DNA of 37,599 nt from DRQF01 sp964559135 (lineage in GTDB: Bacteria > Planctomycetota > GCA-002687715 > DRQF01). Below the pieces are notes generated by a model. That model did no database searches. It saw nothing but the letters and a program-made list of their open reading frames with translations, and was not told the origin of the DNA. Every line of letters starts with the position of its first letter. Within the stretch, counting starts at the first letter, position 1. The stretch lies in NCBI GenBank assembly GCA_964559135.1, contig CAZLGG010000032.1, forward strand, positions 1 through 37,599, written 5' to 3'. A program made the position numbers and the translations under genes. Shown in pieces: positions 1 to 10,115 of this stretch.

Positions 1-73
1 AGTGACGACGTCCCCGTCGTCCTTGCCTTTTTCCATCTGCCGAAGGCAGCGGACGAGGACGTCCACACTCCAT
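1..73 (-). repeat. Structured intergenic repeat, copy A
   Basis: This 73-nt element is identical to copy B at 1712-1784 except for one base (A here, G there, at position 56). It contains three short inverted repeats in a row: GACGACG/CGTCGTC around TCCC, CTGCC/GGCAG around GAA, and GGACG/CGTCC around AGGA. It lies just past the 3' end of the minus-strand gene at 101-1444. Read in that gene's direction it has the same orientation as the copies downstream of metK and parE. Its role is unknown; a transcription terminator or a REP/BIME-like element would fit. The window edge may cut off its outer end. Confidence 0.8.
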
Positions 74-100
74 TTCCAAGGACGCAGGGTCCGTCTCGAT

Positions 101-1444
101 TCAGTTGGACTTGTGACAAACATTGATGGTTTGCCGGGAAACGATGCCCGGATAACGGGAGTCCGTCACTTCGATGAGCAGGGGGGCGGCACTCCTCCCA
201 CCAGAGAGCACGGGCGTCTCGATGACGATCGCATTCTGGCTGATTGTCACGTCAAGCGCCACCGGGACGTTGGCCAGCTTTCCCGTCACGACCGTGGTCG
301 AGGGCGAAACGTCGAAGGCCGGAAAGCTCACGGGCACCAATTCCCACGCTGTTCCCGCATCCGACTCCATGATGAAATGGCGTCGCGGAGCCACCGTCCC
401 GAGGTAGGAGACAAGGGTTCCGTCATCGGCATCACGAAGCTGAATCATCTCTCCCTGTCGCAATGGCCGGGTCAAACCCACGTCGACCCACTGATGAAGA
501 TTGTCGCTGACGACGGTGGCGTGGCTGATCGGCTGCATCTGCGCAACCGAATTGCCGGCATAGACGAGAACCTTCTTGCCGTAGTCATGATGCGCTCGGA
601 GCTTGCTCTGGCCGTCGCAGACCCCTTCCGCATCGAAACGCGGAGGACGCGGAACGCGCGTCCACGCAACTTTCAGCACACCCTGATCGGCCGCGAGCCT
701 CCAGTACCCCCAACGATGCTTCGACGTCCCCCAGTGCAGGGCGTCGTCCATGGTTCCGGCTGGGCGATAGAACCCCAAGACAGGCTCCCGGATCAACGCC
801 CCCGGTGGATTCGCGGCGAGACTCAAGGGGCCCACTGTATCTGGCGTGTCGGGGAGCCCATCCCCGTCGCTGTCGACATACCGGTACACCTTTTCTCCGG
901 CGGCATCAAAGACATAGAGTCGATCCCCCACGATATCTCCCACGAGATACGTCCGTCCAGTGGGCGCCTCGGGAATCAGTTCCGAAAAGGCCACGTTGGG
1001 CGGAGGCGGGTTCGTCCCGGACCACGGACAATAGAAGACCGACGCGTGTCCATTGGACTTGAGACCCGTGACGTAAAGGCCGACGACCCGAGAGATCCCG
1101 TTGGCATCCGGACGTTCGAGGGTGCGCAGTCCGAGGACGTACTGGAGTCCAGTGCTCAACGTCCCGACATCGGAGGTAAGCCCCGACGCCTCGAGCTTTC
1201 GTACCGCCAAATCGCCGTGGCGCGGGTGGAAAAGAATGATATGAGCGTTGGCCGTGACCTGATCCACCTGATTGAAGACGCCGTCCACCCAGACGGAATC
1301 GATCCCGGACAAAGCCGGATGCCCCACGTCCCCACCGAGAGAGAAGGTGACGTCATCGACCCACGGGGGCATACCAGGATTGACTTGGGCGAGGCCGCCG
1401 ATAGGCAGCCCGAAGACGAGAACCAATGCGCAAAACATTCTCAT
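101..1444 (-). CDS. Secreted hypothetical protein (447 aa)
   Basis: The start is the ATG at 1442-1444, preceded 8 nt upstream by AAGGAG. It gives an N-terminal signal peptide (MRMFCALVLVFGLPIGGLAQ) with likely cleavage near the AQ. A longer in-frame start exists upstream, but it has no ribosome binding site and would bury the signal peptide. The mature protein carries one DSDGDGLPD calcium-binding (thrombospondin type 3-like) stretch around residue 195 and otherwise looks beta-rich with many Gly, Pro and Val. I recognise no enzyme motif. Such proteins are common among exported proteins of unknown function in Planctomycetota and related groups. The gene stands alone between two copies of a structured repeat and has its own promoter-like sequence at 1467-1496. 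Export is well supported; function is unknown. Confidence 0.75.
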   Translation of the reverse strand: MRMFCALVLVFGLPIGGLAQVNPGMPPWVDDVTFSLGGDVGHPALSGIDSVWVDGVFNQVDQVTANAHIILFHPRHGDLAVRKLEASGLTSDVGTLSTGLQYVLGLRTLERPDANGISRVVGLYVTGLKSNGHASVFYCPWSGTNPPPPNVAFSELIPEAPTGRTYLVGDIVGDRLYVFDAAGEKVYRYVDSDGDGLPDTPDTVGPLSLAANPPGALIREPVLGFYRPAGTMDDALHWGTSKHRWGYWRLAADQGVLKVAWTRVPRPPRFDAEGVCDGQSKLRAHHDYGKKVLVYAGNSVAQMQPISHATVVSDNLHQWVDVGLTRPLRQGEMIQLRDADDGTLVSYLGTVAPRRHFIMESDAGTAWELVPVSFPAFDVSPSTTVVTGKLANVPVALDVTISQNAIVIETPVLSGGRSAAPLLIEVTDSRYPGIVSRQTINVCHKSN

Positions 1445-1466
1445 ACTTCCATCTCCTTGGAGTTTG

Positions 1467-1496
1467 ACTATATCTGACACAAGACGATTTGAGCAA
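1467..1496 (-). promoter_or_regulatory. Sigma70-like promoter of the secreted-protein gene
   Basis: On the minus strand, TTGCTC at 1496-1491 (-35) is followed by an 18-nt spacer and TATAGT at 1472-1467 (-10). The start codon is at 1444, which leaves a short leader that includes the AAGGAG ribosome binding site. The match is by eye only. Confidence 0.45.
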
Positions 1497-1711
1497 GTCT
1501 CAGTTTCCCAGCGCCGCATTTGAGTTGGCCAAAGCAGACGAGAGCGTGGCGAACCCTTGGTCGAGGCCAACAGAAGGAAAATCAAGACTCGAAGGACCGA
1601 GGAACGGTTTGATGGGGGAAAACCTAGGCCGGCCTGGGGGGCCCCCTCCTATCGGGAATGGCCGGCGAACATGGGTCGTCGTCCCGGATGGGAAGCTTGT
1701 CTTTTTCCTGG

Positions 1712-1784
1712 AGTGACGACGTCCCCGTCGTCCTTGCCTTTTTCCATCTGCCGAAGGCAGCGGACGGGGACGTCCACACTCCAT
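1712..1784 (-). repeat. Structured intergenic repeat, copy B
   Basis: This copy matches copy A (1-73) at 72 of 73 positions and contains the same three mini-hairpins. It lies about 120 nt past the 3' end of metK on the minus strand, in the same orientation relative to the upstream gene as the other copies. Confidence 0.85.
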
Positions 1785-1903
1785 AAGAGAAAGCGGAATC
1801 CGTCGCTCTATGAATCGGCGCTCGCCGCGTGGGCTGTCAACGCGTGTGAGAAATCGCCGCAATCCGTACTGGGATTGGCCTTACGAGCTTACGCTCCACC
1901 CCA

Positions 1904-3082
1904 CTAGAGCCCGGCGTCGGCCCGGAGGGCCTCGGCGCGGTCCGTGCGCTCCCAGGTGAAGCCGGGCTCGTTCCGCCCGAAGTGCCCATGGTAGGACGTC
2001 GGACGGTAGCGAGGCTTCAGAAGATCGAGATCGCGGATAATGGCGGCGGGGCGCAGGTCGAAGTGCTTGCGCACGAGCTCCTCGATGCGATCCTCGCCGA
2101 CCCGATTCGTCCCGTAGGTCATGACCCGAATCGAGAGGGGCTCCGCCACGCCGATGGCGTAGGAGAGCTGCAACTCGCAGCGCCCGGCCAGCCCGGCGGC
2201 AACGATGTTCTTGGCGACCCAGCGCGCCGCGTAGGCCGCCGAGCGATCCACCTTGCTCGGGTCCTTGCCGCTGAACGCACCGCCGCCGTGCCGGCCCATC
2301 CCGCCGTAGGTGTCGACGATGATCTTTCGGCCGGTGAGGCCGCAGTCGCCCATGGGACCGCCGACGACGAAGCGCCCGGTGGGATTCACATGGTAGGTGG
2401 TCTTGTCGTCGAGGAGCTCCGCGGGAATCGTCTTCTTGATCAACTCCTCGATGACCCACTCACGGATCTGAGACTGTTCCACGTGGGGTGCGTGCTGGGT
2501 CGAGACCAAAACGGTGTCCACCCGCACGGGACGCTCTCCGTCATACTCGACGGTGACCTGAGACTTCGAGTCGGGACGGAGCCAATCGACGGCGTTCGTC
2601 TGGCGGCTCTCCGCCAGGGCCGCCACCAGATGGTGAGACAGCATGATGGGCATGGGCATGAGCTCTGGCGTCTCTTCGCAGGCGTAGCCGAACATGATGC
2701 CCTGATCCCCCGCACCCTGGGCGGCAACTTCGTCTTGGACGGGCTTGCCCTCCGTGTCGACACCCATCGCGATGTCGGGAGACTGCTTGTCCAGAGTCAC
2801 GACGACGCCACAGGTCTCGGAGCAAAAGCCGATGTCGGAACTCGTGTAGCCGATCTCCCGGATCACGTCGCGAACGAGACCCGGGATGTCGACATAGGTG
2901 GAACTCGTCACTTCGCCGGCCACGACCACAAGACCGGTGGTCACCATGGTCTCGCAGGCCACCCGGCTGTTCGGGTCGTCCATCAGCATGGCGTCGAGAA
3001 TGGCATCCGAAATCTGGTCGGACACCTTGTCGGGGTGCCCCATGGACACGGACTCGGACGTAAACACCCTGGGTTCAGACAT
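1904..3082 (-). CDS. metK: S-adenosylmethionine synthetase
   Basis: MetK makes S-adenosylmethionine from ATP and methionine in the cytosol. The 392-aa product has the usual family length. Visible signatures are the N-terminal SMGHPDKVSDQISDAILD (residues 13-30, with the ATP-binding HPDK at 16-19), GAGDQGIMFGYA (123-134) and the glycine-rich GGGAFSGKDPSKVDRSAAY in the C-terminal third. The ATG at 3082 has AAGGAG a few bases upstream and overlaps the end of waaA by 8 nt, so it is translated as the last gene of the waaA-metK pair. AdoMet is the cofactor used by radical-SAM enzymes such as HpnH in this window, but nothing indicates a specific functional link. Identity is certain from the motifs. 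Confidence 0.98.
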   Translation of the reverse strand: MSEPRVFTSESVSMGHPDKVSDQISDAILDAMLMDDPNSRVACETMVTTGLVVVAGEVTSSTYVDIPGLVRDVIREIGYTSSDIGFCSETCGVVVTLDKQSPDIAMGVDTEGKPVQDEVAAQGAGDQGIMFGYACEETPELMPMPIMLSHHLVAALAESRQTNAVDWLRPDSKSQVTVEYDGERPVRVDTVLVSTQHAPHVEQSQIREWVIEELIKKTIPAELLDDKTTYHVNPTGRFVVGGPMGDCGLTGRKIIVDTYGGMGRHGGGAFSGKDPSKVDRSAAYAARWVAKNIVAAGLAGRCELQLSYAIGVAEPLSIRVMTYGTNRVGEDRIEELVRKHFDLRPAAIIRDLDLLKPRYRPTSYHGHFGRNEPGFTWERTDRAEALRADAGL

Positions 3083-4370
3083 GCGTTGCTCCTTGCGGCT
3101 CCGGCAGAATTCCCTGCAGAAGCTCCATCGTTTTTCTCGTTGCGCCTCGGCGGCGGTTCACCACTTCCCGGGCCGCCGACGCGGCGTGGGCCCTGATCCC
3201 AGGGTCGGAAAAGAGGTCCGAGGCGGCTTGAATGATATCCACGGAACCCGCCACCCTCCATCCCGCTTTTTCGTCGATCAACGCCTGCGCCACGTCCTCC
3301 ATCGACTCCACGTGGGGCCCGAAGAGGACCGCTCGGCCCTGGGCGGCGGGCTCCAGGAGGTTATGCCCCCCCACGGGAACCAGGCTCCCGCCCAGAAAAA
3401 CCACGTCGGCGGCGGCGAAAAAGTTCATCAACTCACCCATGGTATCGACCACGAGCACCGTTTCGCTTGCATCCTCTCCGGCCACGCGGGAGCGAAGGCG
3501 GACGGGGAAACCCTCCGCCTCGACGAGAGCCCGGATCTCTCCGGCCCGATCCACATGACGCGGCGCTATGATGAGCCGCAGGGCAGGAAACCGCTCTCTC
3601 AGGCCCTTCCAGGCCCGCAGGACGATCTCCTCTTCGCCCGGGTGGGTGCTGCCGGCCAAAAAGACGGGGGAATCCCCCAGACTCAATGCGTCCCGAAGAG
3701 CCTCTCCGGCGGCTTTCATGGGCGACGGCGGGAGATTATCCACCTTGAGATTCCCGGTCACGGTCACTCTTTCGGGAGCAATCCCCACGTCCCGCAACCT
3801 TGCGGCGTACACCTCGTTTTGGGCTCCGAATGCGGCGATGGCCTCCAGCATCCCGGGAGCCCACGCCGCCAGTCTCCGGTAGCGAGGAACCGAGGCCTCC
3901 GACATCTTTGCGGAGGCCACCAGGACGGGAACCCGGGCTTCCGCCGCCAGGCGCAGCCAGTTCGGCCAAAGTTCGAGTTCGAGGAGAACGAGAGCATCCG
4001 GCCGCAGAGCGCCGAAAAAGCGACGAAGGGTCCAAGTGAAGTCGAAGGGCGCGAAAACCACCCGAGAATCGGGATAGCGAGAGCGCGCCACGTCGAATCC
4101 GGCCCGGGTGCCGACACTGAGGACGATCTCGCGAGCCGGATTCGCCTTTTCGAGTGCCGCCACGAGACTGCGAGCCGCCAGGATCTCACCCACGGAAACG
4201 CCGTGAATCCAGAGGCTTCGCTGACCCGGGGGAAGCGGTTCGGGCCCCCGCCAACGCGCCGTCACGGGAGCCAAGGGACGGCGAAGAAACAGAACACGCC
4301 AGATCCAGTAGACGGGTCCCACGGTGATGAAGGCGAGAAGATAGAGGGCATTCCAAACTCGCGGGCCCAC
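3075..4370 (-). CDS. waaA: 3-deoxy-D-manno-octulosonic acid (Kdo) transferase
   Basis: WaaA (KdtA) transfers Kdo from CMP-Kdo to lipid A precursors at the inner face of the cytoplasmic membrane, so the organism makes LPS. The 431-aa protein has an N-terminal membrane anchor (about residues 8-29). It carries the glycosyltransferase-B features of the family: HGVSVGE (57-63, where Glu62 matches the proposed catalytic base), ELELWPN (131-137), and GGSLVPVGGHNLLEPAA in the C-terminal nucleotide-sugar domain. The start is GTG at 4370; an in-frame TAA lies two codons upstream, so no longer product is possible. It lies 29 nt after secA and overlaps metK by 8 nt. Confidence 0.96.
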   Translation of the reverse strand: MGPRVWNALYLLAFITVGPVYWIWRVLFLRRPLAPVTARWRGPEPLPPGQRSLWIHGVSVGEILAARSLVAALEKANPAREIVLSVGTRAGFDVARSRYPDSRVVFAPFDFTWTLRRFFGALRPDALVLLELELWPNWLRLAAEARVPVLVASAKMSEASVPRYRRLAAWAPGMLEAIAAFGAQNEVYAARLRDVGIAPERVTVTGNLKVDNLPPSPMKAAGEALRDALSLGDSPVFLAGSTHPGEEEIVLRAWKGLRERFPALRLIIAPRHVDRAGEIRALVEAEGFPVRLRSRVAGEDASETVLVVDTMGELMNFFAAADVVFLGGSLVPVGGHNLLEPAAQGRAVLFGPHVESMEDVAQALIDEKAGWRVAGSVDIIQAASDLFSDPGIRAHAASAAREVVNRRRGATRKTMELLQGILPEPQGATHV

Positions 4371-4399
4371 CCGTTACATCCCGCCGACGGGGCAGCCAG

Positions 4400-7009
<2,610 letters not shown>

Positions 7010-7112
7010 CTGATTCTTCCTTTCAAACCGCGGTGGATGCCCGACGGGAGTCTAACCCGCCGGCCGGCCGCCATCGAACCCGTGAACGGACCTGGGACAT
7101 CGCACCCTCGGG

Positions 7113-7985
7113 TCAGGTTTTCCCGCCCTCGGTGCGCTTCGCCCTATTTTCGAGCTGCTTCCGAACGAACGTGACCAGCACTTCGATCTCGTAGGGCTTC
7201 ACGAGGAAGGCATCGATGAGATTCAATCGACTGAGATCCACTCCGGCAGCCGTCGCCAGGATGAACGAGATGTCCTTCAACGCGGGATCGGCTCGCAGGG
7301 CCTCGCAGAATTCCAGTCCGGTCATGCCGCTTCCCATCTCCAGATCGGAGATGATCAGATCGGGCGGAAGCTTCTTGATCTTCTCCAACGCATCCTCGGC
7401 GGACTGCGAGACCTCGACGCGGTAATTGCGGCGGGTCAGGATCGTCCGCACGCCCTCCGCGATGGCGCGCTCGTCGTCGACGACGTGCACCAAAGGGGGC
7501 GAAGAATCCGGGCAAATCTCCTCCGGCGGAACCTCTTGCCGCTCCACTTCCTCGAGGACGTCTTCGAGGATGGGAATGCATTCCTCGTGCCATCGCTTCT
7601 CCACCGCCTTTTTGATCTCGGCGTTGTAGTTTCGGATGGCCAGCCACTCCTGGAAGTCCGGCGTCGTCTCGCTGATGTCGAGCTCGTCGTGGGTGTCCAC
7701 GTAAAAGAAAAAGGAGTCGCGAAACAGCAACTCCTGGAAAACCATCTTCATGAAAGGGTAACGGCGATTGCCGAGCCTGAGGCTGTATTTCCTCATGCAA
7801 CCACGCTTGCGCTCGTCGACGAAGCTCTTGATCACCTCGTCTCTGTCCTCGACGTCGATGGGGAGTTTGCGAGGCCAATGGGACTCGGCGAGGTCACCCC
7901 AGGCCTGTTCCAGAAAACTCTGGACCGCCTTTCTGATGAGTTGGGCATCGATGGCCTCGAGACGCATCGGCGCTGAAGTCCTCAT
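7113..7985 (-). CDS. Response regulator with uncharacterised N-terminal domain
   Basis: The C-terminal half (about 163-280) is a CheY-like receiver with acidic pocket D170/D171, phosphoacceptor D214 in LIISDLEM, T245 in ILATAAG, and K263 in LVKPYE. The N-terminal ~155 residues are rich in charged and aromatic residues and look alpha-helical. I do not recognise this domain; it is not a known DNA-binding or diguanylate-cyclase domain. Having the receiver at the C-terminus is the reverse of the usual order. The start at 7985 is 12 nt after lspA. Met7 (7967) is an alternative with a GAGGA upstream. There is no histidine kinase in the window, so the input is unknown. Position in the lspA-secA run may mean co-expression rather than shared function. 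Confidence 0.85.
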   Translation of the reverse strand: MRTSAPMRLEAIDAQLIRKAVQSFLEQAWGDLAESHWPRKLPIDVEDRDEVIKSFVDERKRGCMRKYSLRLGNRRYPFMKMVFQELLFRDSFFFYVDTHDELDISETTPDFQEWLAIRNYNAEIKKAVEKRWHEECIPILEDVLEEVERQEVPPEEICPDSSPPLVHVVDDERAIAEGVRTILTRRNYRVEVSQSAEDALEKIKKLPPDLIISDLEMGSGMTGLEFCEALRADPALKDISFILATAAGVDLSRLNLIDAFLVKPYEIEVLVTFVRKQLENRAKRTEGGKT

Positions 7986-7997
7986 CGAGGGCCGAGA

Positions 7998-8534
7998 TCA
8001 CGCAGCCGGCGGATTCGCCGCCGCAGCCTGTTCGGCCTTCCTCCGATCATGGTTCCACAACACGCACAACAATAGCGGGGCCCCCACACAAATGCACGCA
8101 TCCGCGACATTGAAAGTAGGGAATTCGAACCAATAAAAATGCAGGAAGTCTCGAACCTCCCCCGCATGGCGCCCCGCCGCGTCCACGAAGAACAGGTTGT
8201 CGTAGATGTTGCCCATGGCCCCCGCGGCGACGAATCCGAAGGCGACTTCGGCCAACCAGGTCCTCGGCTGCATGGTCAAATAGAGCCAGAACAACGCGAT
8301 GAGCACGCCCCCGCGAATCGCCACCCAGACGGATCGGGGAACATCCTGAGCCATGCCCCACATCATTCCGGGGTTGTAGACGAGACGGAAGCTGAAAACA
8401 CCTTCCCAAACCTGGTACTCGGCACCCTCATGCCCCAACCGAGCGACGGCCTCGTGCTTGGTCCAAAGATCGAGCGTCAAAAGGCTGAGGGCGACGACCG
8501 CGAAGAGCCAGATGCCCTTCTTTCCGGATGTCAT
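7998..8534 (-). CDS. lspA: Signal peptidase II (prolipoprotein signal peptidase)
   Basis: LspA is an inner-membrane aspartyl protease that cuts lipoprotein signal peptides before the lipid-modified Cys. The 178-aa protein has four hydrophobic segments, at about 8-25, 68-88, 94-114 and 143-160. The two catalytic aspartates are in GNIYDN (Asp112) and FNVADACI (Asp145). The first motif ends in Asn where many family members have Arg, a minor variation. I place the start at 8534 because its ATG overlaps the dksA-like stop in an ATGA. The longer frame to 8642 would add an Arg-rich stretch not typical of LspA and would overlap the upstream gene heavily. Confidence 0.93.
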   Translation of the reverse strand: MTSGKKGIWLFAVVALSLLTLDLWTKHEAVARLGHEGAEYQVWEGVFSFRLVYNPGMMWGMAQDVPRSVWVAIRGGVLIALFWLYLTMQPRTWLAEVAFGFVAAGAMGNIYDNLFFVDAAGRHAGEVRDFLHFYWFEFPTFNVADACICVGAPLLLCVLWNHDRRKAEQAAAANPPAA

Positions 8535-8896
8535 CCGAGGACGCCGAATCGTTCCAGCTTGGATTGGCATTCCACGCAATAACGTGCAGACGGCACGGCC
8601 TCCAGGCGCGGTTTGGGAATCTTCGCTTGGCAGCCCTCGCAAATGCCGTAGGTCTTCTCCTCGATCCGCTTGAGAGCTTCATCGATGCGGGACACCTCCT
8701 GCTGTCCCGCTTCCATCAGCCCCAAGGTGAGCTGTTGTTCGAACTGGTCGCTCCCCTGGTCCGCGATCTCATCCACATCCTGGCCGCCGCCATTGGGCTT
8801 GAGCGCCTCTTCCGCCATGCGGCCCATGGATCCGGTGAGCTTGGCTCTCTGCTCGAGGAGGAGTTTCTTGAATTTCTTCAGCTCCGTCGCACGCAT
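8531..8896 (-). CDS. DksA/TraR-family zinc-finger protein
   Basis: The family binds the secondary channel of RNA polymerase and tunes transcription with ppGpp. The 121-aa product has an N-terminal coiled-coil region (about 1-80, with several Glu/Gln/Lys heptads). A C-terminal C4 zinc finger follows: CEGC and CVEC separated by 17 residues. The start at 8896 follows a strong GGAGGTG ribosome binding site. The open frame extends upstream to 9142, but that part has no ribosome binding site and is not family-like. It ends in an ATGA overlap with lspA and is the first gene of the minus-strand run. I cannot tell true DksA from the related short TraR/DksA-like proteins often found next to lspA. Confidence 0.88.
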   Translation of the reverse strand: MRATELKKFKKLLLEQRAKLTGSMGRMAEEALKPNGGGQDVDEIADQGSDQFEQQLTLGLMEAGQQEVSRIDEALKRIEEKTYGICEGCQAKIPKPRLEAVPSARYCVECQSKLERFGVLG

Positions 8897-8925
8897 CAAA
8901 AACACCTCCGCCGAACGTAATTCGT

Positions 8926-8938
8926 TTGCATCATGCAA
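8926..8938. promoter_or_regulatory. 13-nt palindrome upstream of the dksA-like gene
   Basis: TTGCATCATGCAA is a perfect inverted repeat with a single central base, about 30 nt upstream of the dksA-like start codon. It lies in the 235-nt divergent spacer between that gene and the recombinase gene, so it could be an operator for one or both. No regulator is assigned. Confidence 0.3.
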
Positions 8939-9131
8939 CTTGTGTGCGCATCCTCTGAAAACAGCCCAGAGGAGTGGCGCGGAGTATAGGATCTTATCGA
9001 TCTCTCGGTCAAACTCATTTCGAGAAATCCTCCCGAGCCCGCTCGGCGCCCCGGGGGAGTCCCTGGTGCGCGAGACGTGATGGACGCACCACTTCCCTCT
9101 CGACGCCGGGGGCTCGTCGGGACGAAAGCCA

Positions 9132-10055
9132 TTGGAGTTCAAGAACTTGCGTGATCAAGGTGAGATCTCGATCTTTCTCGATCTGGGTGTCGCCGAAGAG
9201 GGGTGGTCACCCCACACCCGTGACGCCTACCGCCGCGATCTGGAACTCTACGCGGCATTTCTGGTCGACTTGGGGCGGTCTGGAATGCAAGACAGCGCCG
9301 CCCCGACGATCCTGGCTTTCCTCGCCCATCGTCGACTCCAGGGGGACGGGGAGAGCACCGTGAACCGCCGCCTGGCCGCGATCCGCTCATTCCATCGTCA
9401 CCTCATGCGGGAAGGAGTCCTGACAGAGGATGCCCTCAGCCTCCTTCCCCCCAGTCGGCGCGCGAAACGACTGCCGAAGTCACTGTCCCGGGACGAGGTC
9501 GAGAAACTCCTCGAGGCGCCTCGCGGCGGCACGCCCTTGGCCCGCAGAGACCGAGCCCTCCTGGAGATCCTCTACGCCACGGGTCTCCGCGTCTCGGAGG
9601 CCTGTGGTCTCGATCTCGGCGATATCCACCCCCCGCGGGACAACGCCGACCTTCCCCACCTGAAGGTGAAGGGCAAGGGCGGCAAGGAGCGTTTCGTCCC
9701 CCTTCACGGAAAAGCTGTCGCCGCCCTTTCCGGTTGGCTGACGGAGGGCCGCCCCCGTCTCCTCCGCGCTGACTCGCCCCCTGCCGTTTTCCTCTCCCGA
9801 GGAGGGCGCAGGCTTCGCCGCGACGGGGTCTACCGGAGGGTCCGCGACTGGGGGGTGAAAGCCGGCTTGGCCGTGCGTGTGACGCCCCATCTGTTACGGC
9901 ACAGCTTCGCCACCCACCTCGTCCACGAAGGCGCCGGCTTGCGAGAGGTGCAGGAGATGTTGGGCCACGCAAAGCTGGAGACGACGACCCTCTACACATC
10001 CGTCGATGGGGTCCGCCTGAAGGCCCTCCACGCGCGCTGCCACCCCCGCGGGTGA
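9132..10055 (+). CDS. Tyrosine recombinase, XerC/XerD family
   Basis: Xer recombinases resolve chromosome dimers at dif. The 307-aa protein has the N-terminal core-binding (SAM-like) domain (about 10-95) and a C-terminal catalytic domain. The complete active-site set is visible: Arg153 in ATGLRVSEAC, Lys182 in KVKGKGGKER, His253 and Arg256 in HLLRHSFATHL, His279 in MLGHAKLETT, and the nucleophile Tyr288 in TLYTSVD. Length and motifs fit a housekeeping Xer better than a phage integrase. The start is a TTG at 9132; no ATG lies near and the ribosome binding site is weak, so the exact start is uncertain. No dif or att site is evident nearby. XerC and XerD cannot be told apart here. Confidence 0.93.
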   Translation: MEFKNLRDQGEISIFLDLGVAEEGWSPHTRDAYRRDLELYAAFLVDLGRSGMQDSAAPTILAFLAHRRLQGDGESTVNRRLAAIRSFHRHLMREGVLTEDALSLLPPSRRAKRLPKSLSRDEVEKLLEAPRGGTPLARRDRALLEILYATGLRVSEACGLDLGDIHPPRDNADLPHLKVKGKGGKERFVPLHGKAVAALSGWLTEGRPRLLRADSPPAVFLSRGGRRLRRDGVYRRVRDWGVKAGLAVRVTPHLLRHSFATHLVHEGAGLREVQEMLGHAKLETTTLYTSVDGVRLKALHARCHPRG

Positions 10056-10064
10056 AGGCGGCGG

Positions 10065-10087
10065 CCTCGGGGGATCCCGTCCCGAGG
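10065..10087 (+). terminator. Possible hairpin terminator after the recombinase gene
   Basis: A 7-bp stem CCTCGGG/CCCGAGG with a 9-nt loop lies 10 nt after the recombinase stop codon. No run of T follows, so it is not a classical intrinsic terminator. Confidence 0.3.
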
Positions 10088-10115
10088 GCCAAACCGGGGG
10101 TAGACTTCCTCTGTC

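Larger units (their letters stand above)
1445..1903. other. 459-nt intergenic region
   Basis: This stretch lies between the start of the secreted-protein gene and the end of metK, both on the minus strand. It holds the promoter-like site at 1467-1496 and repeat copy B at 1712-1784. It also has short GC palindromes at about 1625-1647 (AGGCCGGCCT and GGGGGCCCCC). Open frames of 75-120 codons cross it on both strands, but they have no ribosome binding site and low-complexity Arg/Pro-rich translations, so I call no gene here. Confidence 0.6.

Noticed and set aside
2..1477. 491-codon open frame on the plus strand opposite the secreted-protein gene
   Set aside because: The minus-strand frame has a promoter-like site, a ribosome binding site and a signal peptide; the plus-strand frame has none and is Arg/Asp-rich.
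1500..1862. 120-codon minus-strand frame in the intergenic region before metK's end
   Set aside because: It is Arg/Pro/Gly-rich, crosses repeat copy B and has no ribosome binding site or family resemblance.
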